Shown piece by piece: positions 34,587-42,929 of a stretch of 51,565 nucleotides of DNA (positions are counted from its first letter, which is position 1; each line of letters begins with the position of its first letter). Origin of the DNA: Paractinoplanes atraurantiacus. GTDB lineage: Bacteria > Actinomycetota > Actinomycetes > Mycobacteriales > Micromonosporaceae. The stretch lies in assembly GCF_900215205.1 (NCBI RefSeq), contig NZ_OBDY01000045.1, forward strand, positions 1 through 51,565, written 5' to 3'. The notes beneath the pieces were generated by a model. The model was not told the DNA's origin, searched no databases, and saw only the letters and a program-made list of their open reading frames with translations. The translations under genes and the position numbers were made by a program.

Positions 34587-35603
34587 ATGGACGGCCCTGG
34601 CTCACAGCAGCAGCACGCACTGGACGAAACCGCCGGTTGGCCGAGGATCTCGGACTACTGGCCCGACACCCCCGACACCCCCGGCACTCCCGGCGGGGAC
34701 AGCGACGAGCCGTACCCCCGGCCGGAAACGCGCCGCAAGCCGCGGCACCTGGCCTTGATCGCCGGTGTGGCCGGCGTCGTCGTGCTGATCGTGGTCACCG
34801 GGGTGGTGTTGCTGCGGATGGCCACGACGTCCGACCGTACGCCCGCCGCCGCCCCCAACCCCGAGATCGTGGTGCCCTCGCCCAGCGCGCCGGTGTCGAT
34901 CGAGCCGGCGCCGGTCTCGCCCAGCGCCACCACCCCGTCGGCCGCCGCGTCCCAGGCGCCGCTGTCGCCACCGCCGGCGCCGTCCTCGCCGGCCGCCACG
35001 TCGAAGCCGCCGTCCGGCCCGGCGTTCCCCGCGGCGACGTTCGTGCTGGCCGGCGGCATGCGGGAGCTCAACGTCACGGTCGGCCGGCCGCCCACCAACG
35101 GCATCGCCCGCGTGTCCACGCCCGGCGACAGCAGCGTGACGCCGGACGCGACCCTCAAGGGCACGACGCTGACCTTGACCACCAAGGAGAACGACCAGGA
35201 GGGCGAGGCCGTCGTCGACGTCATGCTCGACGAGCGGATCGCCTGGACGATCAAGACCGTTCATGGTGTACGCCGGGCGACGTTCACGATGGCCGAGGGC
35301 AAGGTCGGCGGGTTCGACCTGCAGGGCGGCGCCAACAGCTTCGAGATGACGTTGCCGCGGCAGGACGCGGAGATCCCGCTGCGCATGTCGGGCGGCGTGA
35401 ACAGCTGGAAGATCCGTACGGAGGGATCGTTTCCGGTCAAGCTGATCGTCGCCAAAGGCATCGGGGAGTCGAACCTCAACGGCCGGCGCGACCAGGATCT
35501 CGCCCCCGGCGACACCCGGCAGTCGGACGGCGACGACTCCTCGGGCGGCCTGAAGATCGACGCCGTGGGCGGCGTCGGCACCCTGGAGGTGAAGCCGCTC
35601 TAA
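34587..35603 (+). CDS. Single-pass membrane protein with Ser/Pro-rich stalk, unknown extracellular domain
   Basis: 338-residue protein that I do not recognise. It has an acidic, proline-rich cytoplasmic N-terminus with a TPDTPGTPG repeat, one transmembrane helix (about residues 55-78), a Ser/Pro/Ala-rich stalk (about 85-150), and a C-terminal strand-rich domain of about 185 residues with regular short strands, suggestive of a beta-sandwich or beta-helix. GAGGAGA lies 8 bases before the ATG. Its topology parallels the divergently transcribed AbfB-like protein, so the two may be co-regulated surface proteins. The stop codon overlaps that of the convergent minus-strand operon. Confidence 0.8.
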   Translation: MDGPGSQQQHALDETAGWPRISDYWPDTPDTPGTPGGDSDEPYPRPETRRKPRHLALIAGVAGVVVLIVVTGVVLLRMATTSDRTPAAAPNPEIVVPSPSAPVSIEPAPVSPSATTPSAAASQAPLSPPPAPSSPAATSKPPSGPAFPAATFVLAGGMRELNVTVGRPPTNGIARVSTPGDSSVTPDATLKGTTLTLTTKENDQEGEAVVDVMLDERIAWTIKTVHGVRRATFTMAEGKVGGFDLQGGANSFEMTLPRQDAEIPLRMSGGVNSWKIRTEGSFPVKLIVAKGIGESNLNGRRDQDLAPGDTRQSDGDDSSGGLKIDAVGGVGTLEVKPL

Positions 35604-37162
35604 GCCCCGATGAAACCGGCGATCTCGTCCACGATCCGGTCGAGGTCGGCCGCGTCGGGCAGGTGGTAGCGGCCCTCGAGGGCGATCAGCCGCGCGTCGG
35701 GCAGGCCCGCGGCGAGCTGCCGGCCGCCGTCGAACGGGATCACCCGGTCGCCGCGGTAGTGCAGCACGAGCGCGGGCGCGGTCACCTTGGGCAGCAGGTC
35801 GCCGACGTCGGCCTCGTAGGCGGCCTCGAGATAGGCGGCGGCCACCTCGCGGTCGGCCGAGTCGCGCAGCACCTCCGCCAGATGCTGGGCGGCGTGGTCG
35901 CTCGCACCGGGCCGGTACAGGTCGGCGAAGACCTTCGAACCCAGACCCCAGTGTGTACGGATCATGGCGACCAGGGCCGCGTTCAGCTCGGGCCGCCGGA
36001 AGGTCGCGGGCCCGTCCGCGTACGTGCCGACGAACACGAGACGGTCGACAAGCTCGGGCTGGGCGGCGGCCAGGGCCACTGCCAACGGTCCGGCTTCGGA
36101 CATGGCCAGGACATTTGCCCGTACGCCCAGACGGGCGACCACGGCCCGAAGCTCGGCGACCGAGGCTTCGAGCCCGAAGTCGCCGACCGGCCCGCGCGAC
36201 AGTCCCGTGCCGTACCGGTCGAACAGCGTCAGCGCGCACCGCCCGGCCAGGCGCTGGAGAAGACTCGACCGGGGATCGCGCCCGGACGCGATGACGTCGA
36301 GAGCCGACACCCAGCCCGGCAGGGCGACCAGCGGTGGCCCCTCCCCGAGCGTGGCCGTGGCGATCGAGCGGCCACCACCGGGCACGGACACGTAGACCGC
36401 GCGCAGCCGCGACAACGGCGGCGCCGACGGCACCTCGCGCGGCAGGTCGTGGCGCAGCACCCGCAGATGCGTCTCACGGATCGCCGCGGCCGGCTCCAGC
36501 CCCAGCTCCCCGGCCAGCCGCTCGGTGTAGTCCCGGTAGCTGTCCAGCGCCTCGGCCTGCCGCCCGAGCGCGTACAGAGTGCGCAGCAGCAGATCACGGG
36601 CGTGCTCGCGCAGCGGATGCTCGGCGACGAACGCCTCCAGCCCTGGCAGCGACTCGGCCGCCCGCCCGGCGCCGAGCAGCGCCCGATGCCACTGCTCGGT
36701 GGCGTGCAGGCGCGCCTCACCGAGCCGGATGGCCTCCAGCCGGGCGATCTCCGAATCGGCGACCTCGGCGTACGCGTCACCACCCCACAACCGCAGGGCC
36801 TCCTCCAACAGTGACGCCGCGCCGGCCGGTGACTCGCGGGCGGCCCGCGCGACCAGGTCGTCGAAGCGGGCGGCGTCGAGCTCACCGGGCGCGAGCCGCA
36901 GCACGTACCCGGGCGGCTCGGTGACCAGCCGGGTGTCCTCGGGCAGCGCCCGGCGCAGCCGCGACACCTGGCTGTGCAGCGCCGCCGCCGGATCGGCCGG
37001 CAGCCGCTCGCCCCAGATCAGCTCGGCCAGCCGGTCGGCCGCGATGGTGCGCCCGGCGCGGGCCAGCAGGGCCGCGAGCAGCGCCCGCTGCCGGTCACCG
37101 AGCGGAATCGGGGTGCCGTCGGCGGCGTACGCCCGCACCGCACCGAGCACCCCGAACCGCAT
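35600..37162 (-). CDS. SARP/BTAD transcriptional regulator fused to alpha/beta hydrolase
   Basis: 520-residue fusion. Residues 1-90 are an OmpR-type winged helix typical of SARP regulators (FGVLGAVRAYAADG, GDRQRALLAALLARAG), and 90-240 the bacterial transcriptional activation (BTAD) repeats. From about 265 onward is an alpha/beta-hydrolase fold with a nucleophile-like AMSEAGP elbow, an Asp in YRGDRVIPFDGG and His in RYHLPD. The first Gly of the usual GxSxG is Ala. Such proteins may sense a small molecule through the hydrolase domain while activating promoters with the N-terminal domain (inference). ATG at 37162 shares its A with the stop of the methyltransferase gene, so it is translationally coupled as the third gene of the operon. 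Confidence 0.88.
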   Translation of the reverse strand: MRFGVLGAVRAYAADGTPIPLGDRQRALLAALLARAGRTIAADRLAELIWGERLPADPAAALHSQVSRLRRALPEDTRLVTEPPGYVLRLAPGELDAARFDDLVARAARESPAGAASLLEEALRLWGGDAYAEVADSEIARLEAIRLGEARLHATEQWHRALLGAGRAAESLPGLEAFVAEHPLREHARDLLLRTLYALGRQAEALDSYRDYTERLAGELGLEPAAAIRETHLRVLRHDLPREVPSAPPLSRLRAVYVSVPGGGRSIATATLGEGPPLVALPGWVSALDVIASGRDPRSSLLQRLAGRCALTLFDRYGTGLSRGPVGDFGLEASVAELRAVVARLGVRANVLAMSEAGPLAVALAAAQPELVDRLVFVGTYADGPATFRRPELNAALVAMIRTHWGLGSKVFADLYRPGASDHAAQHLAEVLRDSADREVAAAYLEAAYEADVGDLLPKVTAPALVLHYRGDRVIPFDGGRQLAAGLPDARLIALEGRYHLPDAADLDRIVDEIAGFIGA

Positions 37163-37797
37163 CAGCGCACCGCCACGCCGGCGATCTGCGTGTTGATGGG
37201 CAGGAACACCGACCGCACCCGGTAACGCGACACGGACAGCTCGGCGAACCCGGCGGCCTGGAGCAGTCCTTCGGTGTCGCGGCTGACCTCGCACCCTTCG
37301 AAGAACCAGCGCCACGGCGTGGCGACGGCCCGCTGAAGCCGGTCGTAGCCGCTGCCCCGCGCGGCGCCCACATGCTCGACGAAGATCAGCCGCCCGCCGG
37401 GCCGCAGAATCCGGGCGATCTCCCGCAGGGCGGCGGCCGGATCGGGCACAGTGCACAGCACGAGCGTGCTGACGACGGCCTGGGCCTCCCCGTCGTCCAG
37501 GCCGGTGTGCTCGGCACTGGCGGCCCGCAGGTCGACGGTGACGCCGCGGCGGCGGGCGTTGGCCATCAAAGGCTCGTGCATGTACGGGTTCGGCTCGATC
37601 GCCACAAGCCGCGTGCCGGCCCGGTAGTGCCGCAGGTTGGCCCCGGTGCCGGGCCCGATCTCGACCACGGTGCCGGGCAGCCCGGCGAAAAGCTCACGTT
37701 TGCGCTCACCGAACAGATGGTCGGCGTACCCGTCGACGCTCCGGAAGACAGCCGCGTTGAGACGCCCGCGCACGGGGTGGGCGGTGAAGGCGGTCAT
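37162..37797 (-). CDS. Class I SAM-dependent methyltransferase (METTL7/UbiE-like)
   Basis: 211-residue methyltransferase with the SAM-binding motif I VEIGPGTGANLRHY near residues 45-58, acidic motif II IEPNP, and the post-core segment LRPGGRLIFVEHV. A C-terminal region with FFEGCEVSRDT resembles METTL7-type thiol or small-molecule methyltransferases. The substrate is unknown. It overlaps the upstream hydrolase gene by ATGA and the downstream regulator by one base. Confidence 0.88.
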   Translation of the reverse strand: MTAFTAHPVRGRLNAAVFRSVDGYADHLFGERKRELFAGLPGTVVEIGPGTGANLRHYRAGTRLVAIEPNPYMHEPLMANARRRGVTVDLRAASAEHTGLDDGEAQAVVSTLVLCTVPDPAAALREIARILRPGGRLIFVEHVGAARGSGYDRLQRAVATPWRWFFEGCEVSRDTEGLLQAAGFAELSVSRYRVRSVFLPINTQIAGVAVR

Positions 37798-38651
37798 CGC
37801 GCCACCTCCGCGAAAGCCCCGATCAGGCCGGCCACCGTTTCGGAGCGGGTGACATGGGGGCAGTGGCCGGCGCCGGCCAGCTCGACAAGCCGGGCGCCCC
37901 TCACCTGGGAGGCCAGCTCTCGTCCCCAGGCGGGCGGGCAGATCTCGTCGCGGTCGCCGTGGATCACCAAGGTGGGCGCGGTGACGCGGGTGGCGAGGCC
38001 TCTCAGGCGTTCGCTGTCGCTCTGCCGCCGGGCGACGGTCGCGGCGAGCACCTCGGGCGTGTTGTCGAGGCCGGCCGAGCGCCCCAGGGCGAGGGCTTCC
38101 GGGGTGGCCTCGGCGCCGAGCGCGGTCGCCACGAACCAGTCCACGAAGCCAGGGTAGTCACGCTGCCAGGCGTGACGGTTGTAGTGACGCCAGCCGGACT
38201 CGGCACTCCAGGCAGGATCGGGCTCCTCGAAGGTCGCCATGGCCTGGTGCAGCGGGCTGGGCGCGCCGCCTCGCAGGTCGACGGTGGCGCCGATGAGGAC
38301 GAGCCCGGCCACGCGGTCCGGGTGCAGCGCAGCGGCGAGAAAGGCGACCAGCCCGCCGAGCGAGTTGCCGACCAGCACAGCCCGGTCAACGCGCGCGTCA
38401 TCAAGCACGGCAAGCAGATCGGCGACAAGCTCGGACGGCTCGTAGGCGCCCGGGTCGAGCGGTCGGCCGGACCCACCGCTGCCGCGCCCGTCGTACGAGA
38501 CCACCCGGAACCGGTCGCCCAGGGCGGCGACCTGGCCACGCCACATCCGCCGGTCGGTGACCATCCACGCGGGCAGAAGGGCGATCGCCGGCGCGGGGGC
38601 ACCGGTCACCTCGTACTCAATCTTGAGACCTCGACTGGAAAGGGCGTGCAT
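37794..38651 (-). CDS. Alpha/beta hydrolase
   Basis: 285-residue soluble alpha/beta hydrolase with nucleophile elbow VGNSLGG, the oxyanion region LLPAWMVTDRRMW, the catalytic Asp in IHGDRDEICPP and His in GAGHCPHV. Of the size and type of esterases, lactonases or haloperoxidase-like hydrolases; the substrate is unknown. First gene of the minus-strand three-gene operon, with GAAGGAG 6 bases before its ATG. Its upstream region has a run of G-tracts on the sense strand. Confidence 0.88.
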   Translation of the reverse strand: MHALSSRGLKIEYEVTGAPAPAIALLPAWMVTDRRMWRGQVAALGDRFRVVSYDGRGSGGSGRPLDPGAYEPSELVADLLAVLDDARVDRAVLVGNSLGGLVAFLAAALHPDRVAGLVLIGATVDLRGGAPSPLHQAMATFEEPDPAWSAESGWRHYNRHAWQRDYPGFVDWFVATALGAEATPEALALGRSAGLDNTPEVLAATVARRQSDSERLRGLATRVTAPTLVIHGDRDEICPPAWGRELASQVRGARLVELAGAGHCPHVTRSETVAGLIGAFAEVAR

Positions 38652-38687
38652 CAGGAACTCCTTCTCCCTCGGATGCCACCGACACTG

Positions 38688-38728
38688 CCCACCCCACCTG
38701 TCACCCCACGGTCATCCCACTGCCACCC
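38688..38728 (-). promoter_or_regulatory. G-tract cluster upstream of the hydrolase operon (possible G-quadruplex)
   Basis: On the minus strand five runs of three or four G occur within 41 bases, spaced by 1 to 8 bases, between the hydrolase start and its presumed promoter. If transcribed they would lie in the 5' leader. Structure formation is inferred only. Confidence 0.35.
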
Positions 38729-38767
38729 ACCTGCCGAGCGACGTTTCGCCGGCGTGACACTGACGCT

Positions 38768-38773
38768 TACGTT
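38768..38773 (+). promoter_or_regulatory. -10 element TACGTT of a leaderless gene
   Basis: TACGTT ends 6 bases before the GTG of the HEAT-like gene, and no Shine-Dalgarno sequence is present. This fits actinobacterial leaderless initiation (TANNNT about 6-7 bases before the start codon). Confidence 0.5.
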
Positions 38774-38779
38774 GAGCCG

Positions 38780-40861
38780 GTGCTGAACGGGATTGCCGAC
38801 ATCGACTGGGCCCACCTCGACATCGACTGGATCGCCTTCTGCCGGGGGGAGGAGTCGTACGAGCACATTCCCGGCGATCTGCACGAGGTGGGGTCATCCG
38901 ATGCGAAGGTGGCCGGCGACGCGCGGAGGGATCTTCTCGCGGAGATCCAGGTTTGGTCGGGCTACGTCACCCCCGTCGCGGAATTCGTCATGCCGTTCCT
39001 GGTAGAGCTGGCCAGGACCTCAGGCGTACACGGGCGCGTCGATCTTCTCCGCGCTCTCGGCGATCTCTGCGATCCGCGCCGAGCCCACGGCCCAGGGCAA
39101 CCACGCGCTCACGCGGTGATCGCCGCGCACAGCGAGCGACTCCTTCCGCTACTCAGCGATCAGGATCCTAAGATTCGCTCGTATGCCGCCTACGCGGTCG
39201 CACGCAGCGGGCCGCATACCGGCGGCGCCATCGCCGCCCGCTGGAAGGTCGAGACCGACAGCGAGGTCCGGGCAGCGCTCCTGTCCGGCCTGGTACTGAT
39301 CGATCCGGCCTGCGCCGAGCGCATGGCCGCGTCTGGTGAGGCCGCCGGGGTGCGTCTCGCCGGGAGCCTTGCGGCGGCCTGCGCCGGTCTCGGCCTGCCA
39401 CCAAGTGACATCGCCCATGTCTCCGAGGCGTTCGTTGCGAGCGACGGTGATTGGCGGGCCTGGCCCGGCTATCTGCCGACCCTGACCGAAGTGCTTGACG
39501 AGCTCGACCTGGGCACCGCCCGAACGCTCGCCGACACGATCAGGCCGGCGGCGGGGGCCGCCCTGAGGAGGAGTCTCGCCGCCGCCCTCGCCGACCGGTT
39601 CAGTCGTTCCCGCTCTGCTCCGAGCAGTCTGATCGACGTCGTCCGCGATCTGCTCGGCGACGCCGATCCGGCCGTTCGGAAGTCCGCCGTCGACGCGGCC
39701 AAATCCGCCGGTGAGGCGGCCCTCCATGCCGCCGGCGAACTGGCCGCGGTGGCGGCCGACACTCGCGACCGGCACACCGCTGAGGCAGCGCTGGAACTGC
39801 TCGTCCGGCTCGATCATCCGCTCTATCGGGAACCGCTGCTGACGGCGTGGAGTGTCGGCCACTATCCAGGCGTGTGGGGCGAGCCGTTTCTTCCGAGGTT
39901 CGATCCCTCGGTTCTCGCCGGCGCCCGCGAGCGGCTCGGCGGCCCTGCGCCGGGTCCGTCCAGCTCGCTCTTCGTCGGCTGCCTCATCGGGACGAGGGAC
40001 CGGGACCATTCCACGCCCCAACTGCTCAAGCTGCTGGCTTTCTGGGGAGCTGACGCCGCCGCCGCGGTTCCAGAGATCCTCCTGACACTGCCCCGCCTGC
40101 CGTTCGACGCCGTGAACGCGCTGGCGGCGATCGGCCCGGCCGCGGCTGAGGCCGTTCCGGCCCTGACGGAGATTGCCGACGGCGGTGAGGTGAAGGCCGG
40201 GCACGCCCTCCTTCGGATCACCGGTGATCCCGGGCCGCTCGTGGCGGCCGCGGCGCAGGTCCTGCCGACGAAACCGCGATTCGTCAACTTCGACCTTCAT
40301 CTTGCCGCTGAGGCGGGACCGGCCGCCCGGCCTCTAGTTCCTCTGGTGTTGCCTTGGCTGTCCGAAGACAGCGACGTGCTCCCACGCGACCAGGTCGCGG
40401 TGGCCCGATTGCTGTGGAATGCCACCGGGGATCCAGATCTGGTGCTGCCGACGCTCCGGAGGACGGTCAGCATCGATTTCGTCCGCAAGGACGAGGTCGG
40501 CCTTCTCCTGGCTGAGTTGCCGCCTGTCCCGGACCTGCTGCCGTCCTTGTGGCAGACAATTCGTTCGGGCGGCGATGGTCTGATCGGCGCCGCCCGAGCG
40601 GCGTGGCGCTGGGGCGAATCGCCCGATGAACTCGCGGCGACGTTGGTCCCCCTGTTCGCCGCGCAAATCTACGGGGACCCCGGCATCCTGGACCTGATAG
40701 CGGAGATGGGTGCCGCCTCGGCCGTACCGGGTCTCACCGAGCTCGCCGACCGAGACGAGCGGCAGGTCACGTGGACCGGCCGGGGTTTGTCCTGGGAGGA
40801 CGACTCGCTGCGGCACCGGATCCGGGAAACGGTCACCACGCTCATCTCGGGGACGAGATAG
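38780..40861 (+). CDS. Large HEAT-like repeat protein
   Basis: 693-residue, predominantly helical protein with repeated HEAT-like units (examples LLPLLSDQDPKIRSYAAYAVAR and VVRDLLGDADPAVRKSAVDAA, each spanning a helix pair with the D-P turn). No catalytic motif, signal peptide or membrane segment is seen. Likely a protein-interaction scaffold. The GTG at 38780 is taken because TACGTT lies 6 bases upstream. It runs toward the phosphotransferase gene with a 16-base gap, though that gene appears to have its own -10. Confidence 0.8.
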   Translation: MLNGIADIDWAHLDIDWIAFCRGEESYEHIPGDLHEVGSSDAKVAGDARRDLLAEIQVWSGYVTPVAEFVMPFLVELARTSGVHGRVDLLRALGDLCDPRRAHGPGQPRAHAVIAAHSERLLPLLSDQDPKIRSYAAYAVARSGPHTGGAIAARWKVETDSEVRAALLSGLVLIDPACAERMAASGEAAGVRLAGSLAAACAGLGLPPSDIAHVSEAFVASDGDWRAWPGYLPTLTEVLDELDLGTARTLADTIRPAAGAALRRSLAAALADRFSRSRSAPSSLIDVVRDLLGDADPAVRKSAVDAAKSAGEAALHAAGELAAVAADTRDRHTAEAALELLVRLDHPLYREPLLTAWSVGHYPGVWGEPFLPRFDPSVLAGARERLGGPAPGPSSSLFVGCLIGTRDRDHSTPQLLKLLAFWGADAAAAVPEILLTLPRLPFDAVNALAAIGPAAAEAVPALTEIADGGEVKAGHALLRITGDPGPLVAAAAQVLPTKPRFVNFDLHLAAEAGPAARPLVPLVLPWLSEDSDVLPRDQVAVARLLWNATGDPDLVLPTLRRTVSIDFVRKDEVGLLLAELPPVPDLLPSLWQTIRSGGDGLIGAARAAWRWGESPDELAATLVPLFAAQIYGDPGILDLIAEMGAASAVPGLTELADRDERQVTWTGRGLSWEDDSLRHRIRETVTTLISGTR

Positions 40862-40864
40862 CGC

Positions 40865-40870
40865 TACGTT
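40865..40870 (+). promoter_or_regulatory. -10 element TACGTT of the phosphotransferase gene
   Basis: TACGTT lies exactly 7 bases before the GTG at 40878, with no ribosome-binding site in between. No consensus -35 is visible within the preceding gene. Confidence 0.45.
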
Positions 40871-40877
40871 TGTCAGC

Positions 40878-41792
40878 GTGATCACTGTGCCGGCGCGGCT
40901 TGTCGCCAACCTGCCCAAGTATTTCGGGGAGCGTGGGCGGGCCTGGGTTGCCGACGCGCCGCGGCTTGTGGCCGAGCGGCTGGCGGCGTGGGATCTGACG
41001 GTTGATGGGCCGGTCATGAACGGGGTGGTCGCGCTTGTCGTGCCCGTTCAGGGGCCCGGTGGGGCGGCCGTGCTCAAGTTTCAGATCGACGACCCCGAAC
41101 ACCCGGGGGAAGCGGCCGCTCTGCGCACCTGGGACGGGGACGGAGCGGTGCGCCTGCTCCGCGAGGATCCGGCCTCGGGGGCGTTGCTGCTCGAACGCCT
41201 CGACTCCGGGCGGGACCTGCGCAGCGTTCGCGACGATGTGCACGCCGTTCAGATCGCCGCTCAGCTGCTGGTGCGGCTCAACGCGTACAAGGCGCCCGAA
41301 GGTGTTCGGACCTTGGAGGAGATCGTCCAGGGGATGCTGGAGTTCGCTCCGGTCGCGGCTCGGCGGCTCAGCGATCCCGGTGAAGGCCAGGTGCTTCTGG
41401 GCTGCGCCGCGGCCGTGCGGGAGGCGGCCGGTGACAGCGGCGACCGGCTGCTGCACTGGGATCTGCACTACGAGAACGTGCTGGCCGCCCAGCGCGACGA
41501 GTGGCTGGCGATCGATCCGAAGCCGCTGGCCGGCGATCCGGCGTTCGAGTTGCTGCCGGCGTTGCACAACCGGTGGGACGAGGTGCTCGCCGCCGGCGAT
41601 CCGCGTCGGGCCGTACGCCGTCGCTTCGACGCGATGGTCGAGGTCATGGGGCTGGACCGGGAGCGGGCGGTGCGCTGGACGCTGGGCCGCACCCTTCAGA
41701 ACTCGCTGTGGACCATCGAGGACGGTGGCCGCGCCCTGGAAGCGGAGCAGGTCCTCGTCGCCGCATCGCTGACGACGGGTTGTCGGTGGTGA
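40878..41792 (+). CDS. APH(6)/hydroxyurea-type phosphotransferase
   Basis: 304-residue kinase of the aminoglycoside/hydroxyurea antibiotic resistance kinase family (streptomycin 6-phosphotransferase type). The catalytic loop LLHWDLHYENVL supplies the catalytic Asp, and WLAIDPKPLAGDPAFELLPAL supplies the Mg-binding Asp with the family's DPK signature. GTG at 40878 is chosen because of the -10 element 7 bases upstream; a longer frame runs back into the HEAT-like gene. Actual resistance is not assured, since many actinomycete homologues have no known substrate. Confidence 0.88.
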   Translation: MITVPARLVANLPKYFGERGRAWVADAPRLVAERLAAWDLTVDGPVMNGVVALVVPVQGPGGAAVLKFQIDDPEHPGEAAALRTWDGDGAVRLLREDPASGALLLERLDSGRDLRSVRDDVHAVQIAAQLLVRLNAYKAPEGVRTLEEIVQGMLEFAPVAARRLSDPGEGQVLLGCAAAVREAAGDSGDRLLHWDLHYENVLAAQRDEWLAIDPKPLAGDPAFELLPALHNRWDEVLAAGDPRRAVRRRFDAMVEVMGLDRERAVRWTLGRTLQNSLWTIEDGGRALEAEQVLVAASLTTGCRW

Positions 41793-41808
41793 ACGGTTTT
41801 GTTAGCGT
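41780..41808 (+). promoter_or_regulatory. Promoter for the adenosine-deaminase-family gene
   Basis: TTGTCG (41780-41785), a 17-base spacer and TAGCGT (41803-41808) form a sigma70/HrdB-like promoter directly after the phosphotransferase stop. It would give a leader of about 90 bases before the ATG at 41907. Confidence 0.55.
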
Positions 41809-41882
41809 GCCGATGCGGGTCGAGAGGCGCTGCGACGGATGATTGTCCGCCACGCTCGACTCGTCCCTGAGGTTCAAGGGCG

Positions 41883-41897
41883 CCTCCCATGGGGAGG
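41883..41897 (+). promoter_or_regulatory. Hairpin sequestering the Shine-Dalgarno of the deaminase gene
   Basis: CCTCCC (41883-41888) pairs perfectly with GGGAGG (41892-41897). The right arm is the ribosome-binding site, 9 bases before the ATG at 41907. Translation may therefore depend on opening this stem. No known riboswitch consensus was recognised in the leader. Confidence 0.5.
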
Positions 41898-41906
41898 TTG
41901 CGCACG

Positions 41907-42926
41907 ATGGCATCGGACCTGACTGACTTCATTGCCGGACTGCCCAAGGTGGAACTGCACGTCCACCACGTCGGGTCGGCGACCCCGCAGACCGTGGCGC
42001 GGCTGGCCGAGCGGCACGCCGGGAGCACGTCGGTGCCGGCCGATCCGGCGCTGCTGGCCGACTATTTCACGTTCACCGACTTCGAGCATTTCATCGAGGT
42101 CTACCTGTCGGTGGTCGATCTGATCCGCGATGCCGAGGACCTGGCCACGCTCACCTACGACATCGGTGCCGGCCTGGCGGATCAGTCGGTGCGATATGCG
42201 GAGCTGACTTTGACCCCGTACTCCTCAATCGCTCGTGGTATTTCGGCTGAAGCCTATTGCGAAGCGGTGGAGGACGCCCGGTTGCGGGTCGCGCGCGACC
42301 GCGGGATCGAGCTGCGCTGGTGTTTCGACATCCCGGGCGAGCCGACGATGACGGGCGCCAATGTCACCCTCGACGTGGCCCTGAAACAGCGCCCGGACGG
42401 CCTGGTCAGTTTCGGGCTGGGTGGGCCGGAGGCGGGCATTTCCCGCGCTCGATACGCCGATCACTTCGCCGCGGCGCGGGCGGCGGGACTGCGCAGCGTT
42501 CCGCACGCGGGCGAGTCGACCGGTCCGGAGACGATGTGGGATGCCGTACGCCATCTCGGCGCGGAACGCATCGGCCACGGCATCGCCGCGGCCCGCGATG
42601 CCGAGCTGATGGATCACCTGCGGGAGCACGACATCGCGCTGGAAGTGTGCCCGACCTCGAACGTCTGCACCCGCTCAGTGCCGTCGCTGGCCGAGCACCC
42701 GCTGCCGCGGCTGGTGGCGGCCGGTGTGCCGGTGACCATCAACTCCGACGACCCGCCGATGTTCTCCACCACGCTCAACCGGGAGTACCAGGTGGCCGCC
42801 GACCTGCTCGGGCTGGACGAGCGCGGTGTCGCCGAGCTGGCCCGCCAGGCGGTGCGCTACTCGTTCCTCGACGAGCGGGGCAAGTCGGGTCTGCTGGCCG
42901 AGATCGACGCGTACGCCAAGGATTGA
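41907..42926 (+). CDS. Adenosine deaminase family protein (possible aminodeoxyfutalosine deaminase)
   Basis: 339-residue metal-dependent purine deaminase. Zinc ligands are in VELHVHHVG (His18, His20), the proton-relay segment is VPHAGES, the next His is in ERIGHGI, and the C-terminal SDDPPMF supplies the metal-binding Asp. The HVHHVGS variant, in place of HLEGS, and the WCFDIPGE segment resemble the Streptomyces deaminase assigned to the futalosine menaquinone pathway, so aminodeoxyfutalosine is an alternative substrate to adenosine (from memory, not proven). ATG at 41907 is selected by GGGGAGG 9 bases upstream, inside a hairpin. No other menaquinone gene is nearby. Confidence 0.88.
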   Translation: MASDLTDFIAGLPKVELHVHHVGSATPQTVARLAERHAGSTSVPADPALLADYFTFTDFEHFIEVYLSVVDLIRDAEDLATLTYDIGAGLADQSVRYAELTLTPYSSIARGISAEAYCEAVEDARLRVARDRGIELRWCFDIPGEPTMTGANVTLDVALKQRPDGLVSFGLGGPEAGISRARYADHFAAARAAGLRSVPHAGESTGPETMWDAVRHLGAERIGHGIAAARDAELMDHLREHDIALEVCPTSNVCTRSVPSLAEHPLPRLVAAGVPVTINSDDPPMFSTTLNREYQVAADLLGLDERGVAELARQAVRYSFLDERGKSGLLAEIDAYAKD

Positions 42927-42929
42927 GGC

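Noticed and set aside
41813..41842. Ten-codon upstream reading frame in the deaminase leader
   Set aside because: It starts only 4 bases after the -10 element, at or before the expected transcription start, and has no ribosome-binding site.
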